A stretch of DNA of 64,000 nt from Pseudomonadota bacterium. GTDB lineage: Bacteria; Pseudomonadota; Gammaproteobacteria; Xanthomonadales; Rhodanobacteraceae. The stretch's first letter is position 1; the number at the start of each line of letters is the position of its first letter. The position numbers were made by a program, and so were the translations under genes. This document shows positions 48,134 through 57,830 of this stretch, one piece after another. Where the stretch lies: positions 1-64,000 of the forward strand of contig JAFEDX010000001.1 of assembly GCA_018241365.1 (NCBI GenBank). The letters run 5' to 3'. The notes beneath the pieces are model-generated. The model saw only the letters and a list, made by a program, of their open reading frames with translations. It did not search any database and was not told the origin of the DNA.

Positions 48134-49621
48134 GTGACCGCAATCGCGCAGGCGTCGGCAGGCATCAGCGGCATGGCGGTGTACCTGCCGCCGTACCGGG
48201 TCGATCTCGAGCAATGGTCAAGCTGGACCGGCAACGATGGCGCGAAGACGCGCGCGGTGGTCGGCCACGCGTTCCGCATGGCGGGGCCGGACCAGAACGT
48301 CTACACGCTCGCCGCCAATGCGGTGCTGCGCCTGATCGACCAGTACGACATTGATCCGTGCCACATCGGCTACCTGGCGCTGGGCACGGAATCCAGCATC
48401 GACAATGCCGCCGGCGCGGTCATCGTCCGCGGGCTGGTGGACCAGGCGTTGCAGGCCGAAGGCAAGCCGGCGCTGGCGCGCGATTGCGAGGTGCCGGAGT
48501 TCAAGCACGCCTGCCTCGGCGGCGTGTATGCACTGAAAGGTGGTCTGCGTTATCTCGCCTGCGATGGCCATGGCCGGCAGGCCATTGTGGTCAGCTCCGA
48601 CATTGCGGAATACGCACGCGGCAGCAGCGGTGAGCCGACCCAGGGCGCCGGTGCGGTCGCCATGTTGCTGGAAGCGTCGCCGCGGCTGCTGGAATTTGAT
48701 CTCGCGGCGAGCGGCAGCGCATCGGACTATCGCGGGCTGGATTTCCGCAAGCCATTCCTGCGCTTTGCCGGACAGACGCCGGGACGGCATGGCCACCTGA
48801 ACGACTTGCCGGTGTTCAACGGCAAGTATTCGACCGACTGCTACACCGAAGCGACGCTGCGCGCGTTGGATGCAATGTTCGCGCGGCGCGGCGGAGCGCG
48901 CAGCGCCTGTTTGCGCGACTGTGCAGCGGTGTTCATGCATCGCCCGTATCACCACATGCCGCGCAACGCATGGGCCCTGGCCTACCTCGCCGCGCTGGCA
49001 CGCGATGCCGCCGGCGACCCGGCGGCTGCGATCGAGTGGACAACATATTGCGACGCGGCTGGAGTGGCGCCGGAGGACGCTGCACGCGAGCTGTCTGCGA
49101 GCCCCCCCGCGAGTGACGCGGGTGCGTTGCCGCCGTCGGCGTATCCGAAGGCGACGGCGGTGTTGAAGGCGTTCCGTGCGGGCGGTGCGTACCGGGAAAT
49201 CGTGGACGACAAATTGCGGCTCGGAGCGGCGGCCACGATGGAGCTTGGGAATCTTTACACCGCCGCGTTGCCTGCATGGCTGGCGGCCGGGCTGGAAGAT
49301 GCTGCCGCCCACGACATCACGCTGGATGGCCGCGAGCTGCTGGTGCTCGGTTACGGCAGTGGCGACGCCGCCGAGGCGCTTCCGGCGCGCGTTGTCCCCG
49401 GGTGGCGCGAGGCCGCGCGGGCGATCCGCTTCCGCGATGCGCTGGCAGGCGTCGTGGATCTCGAGCGTGCCCAGTACGAATCCCTGCACGACACGGGGAT
49501 GCTGGATGGCGCGCAAATGCCGGCGCCATCGGGTCTCGCCATCGACCATGTCGGTACGCACGACGACAGCGCGTTCCAGGATTTCGGCATCGCGTACTAT
49601 CGGTATTGCGGACGTCCGTGA
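48134..49621 (+). CDS. Hydroxymethylglutaryl-CoA synthase family protein
   Basis: 495 aa thiolase-fold enzyme. Blocks: GMAVYLPPYRVDLEQWS at the start, LALGTESSIDNAAGAV (catalytic Glu region), VPEFKHACLGGVYALKGGL (catalytic Cys acylated by acetyl-CoA), FMHRPYHHMPRNAWALAYL (catalytic His), and GNLYTAALPAWLAAGLED. HMG-CoA synthases serve the mevalonate pathway, ketogenesis or beta-branching; no other mevalonate or polyketide gene is in the window, so its role is open. Start is GTG 48134 and the protein is intact. It is flanked by tRNA-Asn and a pseudopilin gene. Confidence 0.88.
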   Translation: MTAIAQASAGISGMAVYLPPYRVDLEQWSSWTGNDGAKTRAVVGHAFRMAGPDQNVYTLAANAVLRLIDQYDIDPCHIGYLALGTESSIDNAAGAVIVRGLVDQALQAEGKPALARDCEVPEFKHACLGGVYALKGGLRYLACDGHGRQAIVVSSDIAEYARGSSGEPTQGAGAVAMLLEASPRLLEFDLAASGSASDYRGLDFRKPFLRFAGQTPGRHGHLNDLPVFNGKYSTDCYTEATLRALDAMFARRGGARSACLRDCAAVFMHRPYHHMPRNAWALAYLAALARDAAGDPAAAIEWTTYCDAAGVAPEDAARELSASPPASDAGALPPSAYPKATAVLKAFRAGGAYREIVDDKLRLGAAATMELGNLYTAALPAWLAAGLEDAAAHDITLDGRELLVLGYGSGDAAEALPARVVPGWREAARAIRFRDALAGVVDLERAQYESLHDTGMLDGAQMPAPSGLAIDHVGTHDDSAFQDFGIAYYRYCGRP

Positions 49622-49688
49622 CGCGTGGCCTGGCGACGCGCCTGATTGCGTGCTCGCTGTCGGCTTTCACGCCGGGCGCGTCGAGTTG

Positions 49689-50243
49689 CTATTGCTGAAA
49701 CCCCGCGAGGCAGGCTTGCAGATGCGCCGCGTCCGGACTGTCAATGCGGACACGCCCCGAATTCGCCACGACCACCGACTTTCCGTTGCGGTCGCGCGTG
49801 TGGCAAACCGTGAAGGTCACGTTGCTGCCGCCCGCGCTGCCGCTGGGCTGGAAGGCGAGCTGTCCGCGACCCGCGCTGGTGATCATGCGGGTGCCGGCGG
49901 GCAGTGCGCCGATCGTCGCCAGGGCTTGAACGCCGGTATCCGGCTGACCGTCGTGGTCCGCATCGTTGGCAACGATCCATCCGTATTGCCAATCGTCGCC
50001 CTTGAGGCAGCGACGCCCGTCGCGGCTCGGGCAAACCAGTACGCGCGTGTTGTGCATCACGGCGGTGGTGCGCGCGTGCCGCAGCGAGTCGGCGATCGAC
50101 GCTTCCGCGCCGCTTGCGTGGCTGCGCGCGATCAGGCTGCCCATGGCGGGTGCGCCGATCATCAGGGTGATCGCTGCGATCGCCAACACGATCAGCAACT
50201 CGGTCAGGGTGAAACCGTCCATTGCAGCGTGGCGTGTGCGCAT
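49689..50243 (-). CDS. GspH/FimT family pseudopilin
   Basis: 184 aa. The prepilin N-terminus is GFTLTELLIVLAIAAITLMIGAP, cut after Gly in MDGFTL; the short leader is MRTRHAAMDG. The globular part has RHARTTAVMHNTRVLVCPSRDGRRCLKGDDWQYGWIVANDAD, a GspH/FimT signature with a disulfide pair. ATG 50243 has GGAGA 5 nt upstream; longer starts (50255, 50336) are less likely. Minor pseudopilin of a type II secretion or type IV pilus system, but no partner genes are present here. Divergent from uvrB. Confidence 0.88.
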   Translation of the reverse strand: MRTRHAAMDGFTLTELLIVLAIAAITLMIGAPAMGSLIARSHASGAEASIADSLRHARTTAVMHNTRVLVCPSRDGRRCLKGDDWQYGWIVANDADHDGQPDTGVQALATIGALPAGTRMITSAGRGQLAFQPSGSAGGSNVTFTVCHTRDRNGKSVVVANSGRVRIDSPDAAHLQACLAGFQQ

Positions 50244-50327
50244 GACCGTCTCCATCGGGATGGGGACAGTCTGCAACCCGCGTGTGCCGCGGGGCAGCGG
50301 CATCCTGCGCCTGCTTGCGTCGGACAA

Positions 50328-50363
50328 TGCTGACACGGGATGTCAGCATCGCAAACGTATAAT
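50328..50363 (+). promoter_or_regulatory. uvrB promoter with -10 TATAAT and an overlapping palindrome
   Basis: A perfect TATAAT lies at 50358-50363, 6 nt before the uvrB ATG. Upstream, TGCTGACA (50328-50335) and TGTCAGCA (50341-50348) are an exact 8-5-8 inverted repeat over the -35 region. The palindrome resembles a repressor site and could be a damage-responsive operator, but it is not the classical E. coli LexA box. Confidence 0.6.
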
Positions 50364-50369
50364 GTCGGG

Positions 50370-52439
50370 ATGGATGCAAGCCGCACCACGCAGCAAGACA
50401 GCGAGCGCTTCGAACTGGTTGCGCCTTACCGGCCGGCGGGCGACCAGCCGCAGGCGATCGCGAAGCTGATCGAAGGCTTCAACGCGGGTTTGGCCGCGCA
50501 GACGCTGCTGGGCGTCACCGGCTCTGGCAAGACCTTCACCATCGCCAACGTGGTGCAGGCGGTACAGCGGCCGACGCTGGTGCTGGCCCCCAACAAGACC
50601 CTCGCCGCGCAGTTGTACGGCGAATTCAAGCAGTTCTTCCCGCACAACGCGGTCGAGTACTTCGTCAGCTACTACGACTATTACCAGCCGGAAGCCTACG
50701 TGCCGTCGTCCGACACGTACATCGAGAAGGACGCCTCGATCAACGACCACATCGAACAGATGCGCCTCGCTGCGACCAAGGCGCTGTTGTCGCGGCGCGA
50801 CGCGCTGATCGTCGGCACCGTATCCGCGATCTACGGTCTGGGCGACCCGGAAGACTATTTGTCGCTGCGGTTGATCCTCTCGATCGGTGATCGCGTGGAC
50901 CAGCGCGCGCTGCTGCGGCAGTTGACCGAACTGCAATACACCCGCAACGAGATGGAGCTGCGCCGCGGCACCTATCGCGTGCGTGGCGAAAGCCTCGATA
51001 TCTTCCCCGCGGAAAATGAAACCGAGGCACTGCGCATCGAGATGTTCGACGGCGAGGTCGAAAAGATTTCGATGTTCGATCCGCTGACCGGTGACACGCT
51101 GCGCAAACTGCCGCGCTGCGTGGTGTATCCCGCCACGCACTACGCCTCGACCCGCGAAAGCGTGTTGAACGCCATCGATACCATCAAGGAAGAACTGAAG
51201 GAGCGGCTGGAAGTGCTGCGTGGCGCGGGCAAGCTGCTGGAGGCGCAGCGGCTGGAACAGCGCACCCTGTACGACATGGAGATGATGCACGAGGTGGGTT
51301 ACTGCCAGGGCATCGAGAATTATTCGCGGCACCTCACGCGCCGCGCACCGGGCGAGCCGCCGCCCACGCTGTTCGATTACCTGCCGTCCGATGCGCTGCT
51401 GGTGGTCGATGAATCGCACGTCACCATTCCGCAGCTCGGCGCGATGTACAAGGGCGACCGCTCGCGCAAGGAAACCCTGGTCGAATTCGGCTTCCGCTTG
51501 CCGAGCGCGCTCGACAACCGGCCGCTGAAATTCGAGGAATGGGAGCAGCGCGAGCCGCGCACCATTTTCGTTTCGGCCACGCCGCGCGACTACGAGCTCA
51601 AGAAATCCGGCGGCAGCGTGGTCGAACTGGTGGTGCGCCCGACCGGGCTGGTCGATCCGGAAGTCGAAGTGCGCCCGGTGCGTTCGCAGGTCGACGACGT
51701 GCTGGGCGAAATCCACGCGCGGGTGAAACTGGGCGACCGCGTGCTCATCACCACCCTGACCAAGCGCATGGCCGAGAACCTCACCGAGTTCCTTGCCGAG
51801 CAGGACGTGCGCGTGCGGTATCTGCATTCCGACATCGAAACCGTCGAGCGCGTGGAAATCATCCGCGACCTGCGGCTCGGCAAGTTCGACGTGCTGGTCG
51901 GGATCAACCTGCTGCGCGAAGGGCTGGACATGCCGGAGGTGTCGCTGGTCGCGATCCTCGACGCCGACAAGGAAGGTTACCTGCGTTCGACCGGCTCGCT
52001 GATCCAGACCATTGGCCGCGCCGCGCGCAACGTGCGCGGCAAGGCGATCCTGTATGCCGACACGATCACCCACTCGATGCAGGCGGCGATCGACGAAACC
52101 GACCGCCGCCGCGCCAAGCAGGTCGAATACAACCGCGAGCACGGCATCACGCCCAGGTCCATCGTGCGCGAGATCGCCGACGTGATGGAGGGCGCGCGCG
52201 AGGAACCGGTGGCACGCGGGCGCGGACGAAAGCGCGCGGGGATGGCGCCATCCCTGGCGAAGAGCTCCGTGGCCGAGGATGCCGCCGATTATTCAGCGCT
52301 CGATGCGCACGCCGCCGGCGTGTTGATCAGGAAGCTGGAGGCCGAGATGTACAAGCGCGCGCAGGATCTCGAGTTCGAGGAGGCCGCGCGCCTGCGCGAC
52401 GAAATCCACCGAGTGCGCGAGCAGGCGTTGCTATCGTAG
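50370..52439 (+). CDS. uvrB: Excinuclease ABC subunit B
   Basis: DEAD-type helicase-like protein that verifies damage and loads UvrC. 689 aa. Walker A is [15 protein letters not shown]. The beta-hairpin is [26 protein letters not shown]. The [24 protein letters not shown] and [18 protein letters not shown] blocks follow, and the C-terminal UVR motif is [27 protein letters not shown] 50370 is the only start that fits the family, since the next Met is far inside. With the -10 box 6 nt upstream the mRNA may be leaderless. TAG stop falls in a GTAGGAG repeat end. Confidence 0.97.
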   Translation: MDASRTTQQDSERFELVAPYRPAGDQPQAIAKLIEGFNAGLAAQTLLGVTGSGKTFTIANVVQAVQRPTLVLAPNKTLAAQLYGEFKQFFPHNAVEYFVSYYDYYQPEAYVPSSDTYIEKDASINDHIEQMRLAATKALLSRRDALIVGTVSAIYGLGDPEDYLSLRLILSIGDRVDQRALLRQLTELQYTRNEMELRRGTYRVRGESLDIFPAENETEALRIEMFDGEVEKISMFDPLTGDTLRKLPRCVVYPATHYASTRESVLNAIDTIKEELKERLEVLRGAGKLLEAQRLEQRTLYDMEMMHEVGYCQGIENYSRHLTRRAPGEPPPTLFDYLPSDALLVVDESHVTIPQLGAMYKGDRSRKETLVEFGFRLPSALDNRPLKFEEWEQREPRTIFVSATPRDYELKKSGGSVVELVVRPTGLVDPEVEVRPVRSQVDDVLGEIHARVKLGDRVLITTLTKRMAENLTEFLAEQDVRVRYLHSDIETVERVEIIRDLRLGKFDVLVGINLLREGLDMPEVSLVAILDADKEGYLRSTGSLIQTIGRAARNVRGKAILYADTITHSMQAAIDETDRRRAKQVEYNREHGITPRSIVREIADVMEGAREEPVARGRGRKRAGMAPSLAKSSVAEDAADYSALDAHAAGVLIRKLEAEMYKRAQDLEFEEAARLRDEIHRVREQALLS

Positions 52440-52442
52440 GAG
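52436..52442 (+). repeat. Single GTAGGAG repeat end at the uvrB stop
   Basis: GTAGGAG followed by CCTGCGTGCGGG repeats the left end of the 14334 element, but no CTCCTAC partner occurs within 150 bp. It is a half element or remnant that supplies the uvrB TAG. Confidence 0.5.
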
Positions 52443-52493
52443 CCTGCGTGCGGGAGATGAGATTCGGGTCCTCGCTTCAGCGTGAGCCACGCC

Positions 52494-53243
52494 ATGTCTG
52501 ACATTCGTGTGATCGGCAGCTACATCTCGCCCTACGTGCGCAAGGTGCTGGTGTTCCTCGAAACCAAGGGCATCGCCTACGAGATCGATCCGATCGCGCC
52601 ATTCGCCGGCAACGAGGCATTCGCGCGCCTGAGCCCATTGAAGCGCGTGCCGGTGCTGCTCGACGGCGGGCTGGTGCTGAACGACTCCTCGGTGATTTGC
52701 CAATATCTGGAAGACAAGTTTCCCGAGCCGTCGTTGTATCCGCGCGACATCGCACAACGTGCGCGGGCGCGCTGGATCGAGGAATTCGCCGATACGCGGC
52801 TTGCCGACGGCCTGATCTGGCGATTGTTCTACGAACGCTCGATCAAGAAGCGCACCACCGGACGGGAAGCCGACGAGGCTGTGGTGCGGCAGGCACGCGA
52901 AGTCGATATTCCTGCAGCGCTGGATTATCTGGAAACGCAGATGGTCGCGGACGGCTTCATGTTCGGTGAAGCTTCGATTGCCGATATCAGCATTGCCTGC
53001 TATTTCCGCACAGCGCAATTCGTCCGCTACGAAATCGATGCGGCACGCTGGCCGCGCACCGCGGCCTTGCTGGATCGCACATGGGCGTTGCCGGCGTTCC
53101 GCAAGCTGGCGCGTTTCGAGGATTGTTCGCTGCGGGTGCCGCTTGCTGAACAGCGCGGCGCCTTGCGCGCGGCAGGCGCAAGCTTGACCGATGTGACTCT
53201 GGGAACCGGCCCGCTGCGGCCGGTTGCGGTGCGTACGACGTGA
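52494..53243 (+). CDS. Glutathione S-transferase family protein
   Basis: 249 aa. IRVIGSYISPYVRKVLVFLETKGIAYE is the thioredoxin half with the Ser active-site area. LSPLKRVPVLLDGGLVLNDSSVICQYLEDKFPEPSLYP is the GSH-binding part. The C-terminal helical domain ends in VPLAEQRGALRAAGASLTD. The start is ATG 52494, 51 bp after uvrB; an in-frame GTG at 52482 is a possible alternative. The unusually long C-terminal tail is unremarkable in composition. It is one of three GST genes in this window, with no evident common partner. Confidence 0.87.
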   Translation: MSDIRVIGSYISPYVRKVLVFLETKGIAYEIDPIAPFAGNEAFARLSPLKRVPVLLDGGLVLNDSSVICQYLEDKFPEPSLYPRDIAQRARARWIEEFADTRLADGLIWRLFYERSIKKRTTGREADEAVVRQAREVDIPAALDYLETQMVADGFMFGEASIADISIACYFRTAQFVRYEIDAARWPRTAALLDRTWALPAFRKLARFEDCSLRVPLAEQRGALRAAGASLTDVTLGTGPLRPVAVRTT

Positions 53244-53362
53244 ACGACTGGCAGCAGTCCGGCGTGTCGGTCTGCACCGCCACGGCCGTCGCTGCGTCGC
53301 GGGGGCGGTGGACGCGCAACGCGCAGTGACGCCGCCGATCATGTCGGCGCATGTACGCCGGG

Positions 53363-54427
53363 TCATGCCTCGCGAGGGGATTCCGCGCGGGGGACTTCCT
53401 GCCACAGGCTGGAACGTCGCACGATCAGCTTCATGGGCAGCATCCGGCTTGCCACGGGTTCGTTGTGGATCAGGCGCAACAGGCTGTCCACCAGCATTTC
53501 GCCGGCGCGTCGGGTGTCCTGTTGCACCGTGGTCAGCGGCGGGTTGACGTAGCTGGCCATCGGGATGTCGTCGAAACCGGCCACGGCCACTTCGAATGGC
53601 ACGTCAATCCCGTGCTCGGACAGCGCGCCGATGGCGCCGATCGCGATCAGGTCGCTGGCGGCGAAGATGGCGTCGAAGGGTTCGGCGCGTGCCATCAGGG
53701 TTTTCAGCGCCAGTCGCCCCGAGCTCTGCGAGCTTTCCGCGTCCACCTGCAGCGCGTCGTCCGGCACGATCCCGCGCGTGCGCAGGGCCTGCAGGTGCCC
53801 ACGGTAGCGTTCCTGGAATTCCGGAAAATGCCGTGAGGCATCGCCAAGGAAGGCGATGCGACGACAGCCCTGGTCGAGCAAATGTTCGGTGGCGGCACGG
53901 CCGCCGCTGAAGTTGTCGCAGCCGATGGTAATGCAGGGCTGGTCCGGCCTGACCGCCCCCCAGCTGACCAGTCTGGTGCCCTTGGCGCGCAGCTTTTCCA
54001 GCCGGCTGGCGTGGGTGAGGTAGTCGCCGTAGCCGAGCAGGATGATGCCGTCGGCCTTCTTGCTTTCGGCGAAGTCCGCATGCCAGTCGCGCCCCAGTTC
54101 CTGGAAGGAAATCAGCAGATCGTAGCCCTGTCGCGCGCAGGCTTGGGTGATCGAACCCAGCATCGACAGGAAGAACGGGTTGATGTGCGAGTCGTCGGGC
54201 GTCGGGTCATCGAAGAACAGCAGGGCGAGCGTGCCGGCAAGCTTGCTGCGCAGGTTGGAGGCGTTCTTGTCGACCGTGTAGTTCAGCGTGGTCGCCGCGG
54301 CTTCGACGCGGCGGCGGGTGTCCTCGCTGACCGAGGGGTCGCCGCGCAGCGCGCGCGACACCGTCGCCTGGGAGACCCCGGCCAGCTCGGCAATGTCGAA
54401 CGACGTGATGCGTTTCTTGCTGTGCAC
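53363..54427 (-). CDS. LacI family transcriptional regulator
   Basis: 354 aa. The helix-turn-helix is SFDIAELAGVSQATVSRALRGDPSVSEDTRRRVEAAA; the hinge helix and periplasmic-binding-protein-like sugar domain follow (TLALLFFDDPTPDDSHINPFFL; DNFSGGRAATEHLLDQGCRRIAFLG; VAGFDDIPMASYVNPPLTTVQQD). Start is GTG 54427, since no ATG precedes the HTH; AGGGG lies 10 nt upstream. The frame runs on to 55123 only as antisense. It closes the alpha-glucan locus and is the natural regulator of its operators at 57707 and 57817. Confidence 0.95.
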   Translation of the reverse strand: MHSKKRITSFDIAELAGVSQATVSRALRGDPSVSEDTRRRVEAAATTLNYTVDKNASNLRSKLAGTLALLFFDDPTPDDSHINPFFLSMLGSITQACARQGYDLLISFQELGRDWHADFAESKKADGIILLGYGDYLTHASRLEKLRAKGTRLVSWGAVRPDQPCITIGCDNFSGGRAATEHLLDQGCRRIAFLGDASRHFPEFQERYRGHLQALRTRGIVPDDALQVDAESSQSSGRLALKTLMARAEPFDAIFAASDLIAIGAIGALSEHGIDVPFEVAVAGFDDIPMASYVNPPLTTVQQDTRRAGEMLVDSLLRLIHNEPVASRMLPMKLIVRRSSLWQEVPRAESPREA

Positions 54428-54513
54428 GCGAAAACGGCCCCTGGAACCTGCAACCCTGCGGTCGCAAGTACCGATGCTAGCCAAATTCGGGTCGCGTTGC
54501 CGGGCGACAATGC

Positions 54514-55938
54514 TCACCCGGGCATGTCCTCCAGCTCCACGCCGCGGGTTTCGCGCACGCAGCGCCACACGAACACCAGCGAGATTGCGGCGAACGCCGC
54601 GTAGACGCCGTAGGCGAACGGCAGGCTGAACTGGGCCATTGGCGGGAAGCTGCTGGTGATCGCGAAGTTCGCCAGCCATTGCGCGGCGGCGGCGACCGCC
54701 AGCGCCTTCGCGCGAATCCGGTTGGGGAACATCTCGCCCAGCAGCACCCACACCACCGGGCCCCAGCTCACGCCGAAGAAGACCACATAGAGGTTGGCCG
54801 CCACCAGCGCGATCGGGCCCCACGGGTTGGGCAGGATCAGGGCCGCGCCCGCGCCGGACGCCTGTGCGAAACACACGGCCATCAGCGCCAGCGTGACGGC
54901 CATGCCCGCCGAGCCGACCAGCAGCAGCGGTTTGCGGCCGACGCGATCCACCAGCGCGATCGCCACCAGCGTCACCAGCACGTTGATGACCGAGGTGACG
55001 ACGGTGATCGTGAAGGCGTTGGATTCGTCGAACCCGACCGAATGCCACAACATGGTCGAGTAATAGAAGATCACGTTGATGCCGACGAACTGCTGGAACA
55101 TCGACAGCAGGATGCCGACCCACACGATGGGCAGCAGGCCGCCGGCGCCACCCGCCAGGTCACGCCAGCGCGGTTTGTGCTCGCGCCGCAGGCTGTTCTC
55201 GATGTCGAACAGTTTTCGCTGCAACGCAGGTTCGTCGTCGAGCGCCAGCACCTTGCGCAGCACCGCCGAGGCATCCGTGATGCGACCCTGCGCAACCAGG
55301 TGGCGCGGCGATTCCGGCACCATCAGCGCGAGCCCGCCGTACACCAGCGCCGGGATCACGCCGACCATGAACATCCAGCGCCATGCGCCCAGGCCCAGCC
55401 ACAGCGATTGGCTGGCGCCGCCGGCCGACGCGGCGAGCCAGGCGTCGCTCAGCAGCGCGACGAAGATTCCCAGCACGATGGCCAGTTGCTGCATCGAGCC
55501 CAGTCGCCCGCGGATCCACGCCGGCGAAATTTCGGCGATGTAGGCCGGCGCGACCACCGAGGCCACGCCGACGCCGATGCCGCCCACCAGGCGCCACACG
55601 ATCAGCCATGTGACCGAGCCCGCCAGGCCGGCGCCGATCGCGCTGGCACCCAGGAGCAGCGCCGCGACCTGCATCGTGCGCACGCGTCCGAAGCGGTCCG
55701 CGAGCCGACCTGCGTACCACGCGCCCAGCGCGGAGCCGAGCAGCGCACAGGAAACGGCAAAACCGGTCCAGCCGGCGCTCAATCCGAAGCTGGCGCGCAA
55801 GGCGTCCACCGCACCGTTGATCACCGCCGTATCGAAGCCGAACAGGAATCCGCCCAATGCCGCGGCGGCGGCGATCAGGATCACGCGCAGGCTGGCGCGG
55901 CGCGAAGCCTCATCAAGCGTGGTCGCGGGGTTGTTCAT
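54514..55938 (-). CDS. MFS sugar/H+ symporter (sugar porter family)
   Basis: 474 aa, 12 transmembrane helices. Signature motifs: GFLFGFDTAVINGA in TM1, AGRLADRFGR (loop 2-3), VPAYIAEISPAWIRGRLGS (PESPR-type region before) and VPESPRHLVAQGR, QQFVGINVIFYY in TM7, DRVGRKPLLLVGS and the final EDMPG. This is the XylE/GlcP type. ATG 55938 overlaps the glucosidase stop (ATGA at 55935-55938), so the two are coupled. Likely imports maltose/glucose-like sugars released by the extracellular amylase. Confidence 0.94.
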   Translation of the reverse strand: MNNPATTLDEASRRASLRVILIAAAAALGGFLFGFDTAVINGAVDALRASFGLSAGWTGFAVSCALLGSALGAWYAGRLADRFGRVRTMQVAALLLGASAIGAGLAGSVTWLIVWRLVGGIGVGVASVVAPAYIAEISPAWIRGRLGSMQQLAIVLGIFVALLSDAWLAASAGGASQSLWLGLGAWRWMFMVGVIPALVYGGLALMVPESPRHLVAQGRITDASAVLRKVLALDDEPALQRKLFDIENSLRREHKPRWRDLAGGAGGLLPIVWVGILLSMFQQFVGINVIFYYSTMLWHSVGFDESNAFTITVVTSVINVLVTLVAIALVDRVGRKPLLLVGSAGMAVTLALMAVCFAQASGAGAALILPNPWGPIALVAANLYVVFFGVSWGPVVWVLLGEMFPNRIRAKALAVAAAAQWLANFAITSSFPPMAQFSLPFAYGVYAAFAAISLVFVWRCVRETRGVELEDMPG

Positions 55939-57605
55939 GGCGCGGCCCTGGCGGGATCGGATTGGCGCGTGGCAACTGGCTGCTCTGCAGTTTCCAGCGA
56001 CGCGAATACCGCGCCGTAACCGGGCAGTTTCAGATGGTTGTCCTCCAGATTCCCTGCGTGCAGGCCATGCCCGTGCAACGTGCGTGCGGCGCCGTGCAGG
56101 GGCAGTGGCGACACCACCTCGGAGTGGGACAGGTTGAAGGCCACCAGCAGGGTTTCTTCGGCGGTCTGGCGGATGAACGCCAGGATCGGTTCCGGCGTAT
56201 CCAGGAACCGGATGCTGCCGGTGCACAGCGCCGGGTGTTGCCGGCGCCAGCGCATGAACTCGCGGAACCCCTGCAGCGGCGACGCGGGGTCGGATTGCTG
56301 CCGTGTCACGGCCAGCGCAAGGTGCTCAGGCGGCACCGGCAACCACGGTTTGCCGGTGGTGAATCCGCCGTGCGGTTCGCTGTTCCACGGCATCGGCGTG
56401 CGACAGCCGTCGCGACCCTTGAACTGCGGCCAGAACGCGATGCCGTAGGGATCGCGCAAGGCTTCGTACGGTACTTCGGCCTCGGTCAGGCCGAGTTCCT
56501 CGCCCTGGTAGATGCACACGGAACCGCGCAGCGAGCACAACATGGCGGTCAGCAGGTTGGCCAGTGGCGCGGCCGGATGGCCGCCACCCCAGCGTGACAG
56601 AACGCGTTCGACGTCGTGGTTGGAAAGCGCCCAGCATGGCCAGCCTTCGGTCATCCTGGCTTCCTGCGCGCGTACGGTGTCGCGGATGTAACCCGCGCTG
56701 AAATCGTCGGTCAGCAGTTCGAAGCTGTAGCCCATGTGCAGGCGGTGGCCGCTGGTGTACTCGGCGAGCGTCGCGAGCGAGTCTTCGGACGCTATTTCGC
56801 CCAGCGCGACCACGTCCGGATAGCGGTCGAGCAATGCGCGCAGGTCTTCCAGGAACGCCAAGTTCTCCGGACGGGTGTTGTTGTAGAGGTGGTACTGGTA
56901 GGCGTAGGGATTGTCGGGACTGAAGCCGCGCCCGGTACGCTCGCTGACGGGCTTGGCCGGGTTGTCGCGCAGCGCGGCATCGTGGAAGCAGAAGTTGATC
57001 GAATCCAGCCGGAAACCGTCTACGCCGCGGTCCAGCCAGAAGCGCAGGTTGTCGAGCGCCGCAGCGCGGACTTCGGGGTTGTGGAAGTTCAGATCCGGCT
57101 GTTCGGTCAGGAAGTTGTGCAGGTAGTACTGCTGGCGCCGTGGTTCCCACTGCCAGGCGGGACCGCCGAAAATCGACAGCCAGTTGTTGGGCGCGGTGCC
57201 GTCTTCGCGCGGATCGGCCCACACGTACCAATCGGATTTCGGGTTGTCGCGGCTCTCGCGGCTTGCGAGGAACCACGCGTGCTCGGCCGAGGTGTGGCTC
57301 AAGACCTGGTCGATCATCACCTTGAGGCCCAGCGCGTGGGCCTTGGCCAGCAGCCGGTCGAAATCCGCCAGCGTGCCGAACAGCGGATCGACCGCGCGGT
57401 TGTCGGCGATGTCGTAGCCGAAGTCGGCCATCGGCGACTTGAAGAACGGCGCGATCCAGACCGCATCGACGCCGAGGCTGGCGACGTAGTCGAGCCGCTC
57501 GATGATGCCCGGCAGGTCGCCCACGCCGTCGCCATCGGTGTCGAGGAAGCTGCGCGGGTAGATCTGGTAGATGACGGCACCGCGCCACCACTGGACATCG
57601 GACAT
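55935..57605 (-). CDS. Alpha-glucosidase, GH13 family
   Basis: Cytoplasmic exo-acting alpha-1,4-glucosidase. 556 aa, no signal peptide. The (beta/alpha)8 motifs are DAVWIAPFFKSPMADFGYD, DQVLSHTSAEHAWF (region I-like), VDGFRLDSINF with the nucleophile Asp, VALGEIAS with the acid Glu, and WALSNHDVERVLSRW with the third Asp. The pattern fits GH13 subfamily 23 alpha-glucosidases of proteobacteria. Start ATG 57605 overlies MSDVQWWRGAVIYQIYPRSF, the family start. It heads the reverse operon glucosidase-transporter-lacI. Confidence 0.95.
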   Translation of the reverse strand: MSDVQWWRGAVIYQIYPRSFLDTDGDGVGDLPGIIERLDYVASLGVDAVWIAPFFKSPMADFGYDIADNRAVDPLFGTLADFDRLLAKAHALGLKVMIDQVLSHTSAEHAWFLASRESRDNPKSDWYVWADPREDGTAPNNWLSIFGGPAWQWEPRRQQYYLHNFLTEQPDLNFHNPEVRAAALDNLRFWLDRGVDGFRLDSINFCFHDAALRDNPAKPVSERTGRGFSPDNPYAYQYHLYNNTRPENLAFLEDLRALLDRYPDVVALGEIASEDSLATLAEYTSGHRLHMGYSFELLTDDFSAGYIRDTVRAQEARMTEGWPCWALSNHDVERVLSRWGGGHPAAPLANLLTAMLCSLRGSVCIYQGEELGLTEAEVPYEALRDPYGIAFWPQFKGRDGCRTPMPWNSEPHGGFTTGKPWLPVPPEHLALAVTRQQSDPASPLQGFREFMRWRRQHPALCTGSIRFLDTPEPILAFIRQTAEETLLVAFNLSHSEVVSPLPLHGAARTLHGHGLHAGNLEDNHLKLPGYGAVFASLETAEQPVATRQSDPARAAP

Positions 57606-57706
57606 GCTGGTTGGATCCCTTGTGCGTGATGCGCGCCACGCGACCTGCGCGGGCGGCCGCGAACGGTGTCCAGAGTAAACGCAGGGTTCCGTATCCCCGA
57701 CGGACG

Positions 57707-57720
57707 TGCATACGTATTCA
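57707..57720. promoter_or_regulatory. LacI-type operator 1
   Basis: TGCATACGTATTCA, near-palindromic around a central CG (consensus TGAATACGTATTCA), typical of LacI-family targets. It lies 102 bp upstream of the glucosidase start. Confidence 0.7.
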
Positions 57721-57816
57721 TGGATGCTGCGCCTGCGTCAGGTTGCCGTGCGTGTTGGCTGCACTCTGCCGTGCAATCGGATGCTGCGATGCAATATCCG
57801 TGCAGTCGTCGCAGCA

Positions 57817-57830
57817 TGAATACGTATACA
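57817..57830. promoter_or_regulatory. LacI-type operator 2
   Basis: TGAATACGTATACA, the same sequence as operator 1 with different flanking changes, centred 110 bp away (about 10.5 helical turns). Two correctly phased operators could allow repression by looping. Confidence 0.7.

Noticed and set aside
50328-50348. Calling the uvrB palindrome a LexA box
   Set aside because: It differs from the E. coli and known Xanthomonas LexA consensus, so I report it only as a palindrome.
53363-55123. Apparent fusion of the LacI regulator with an N-terminal extension from the transporter region
   Set aside because: The extension is antisense-type translation of the MFS gene; the GTG at 54427 with AGGGG upstream gives a normal LacI protein.
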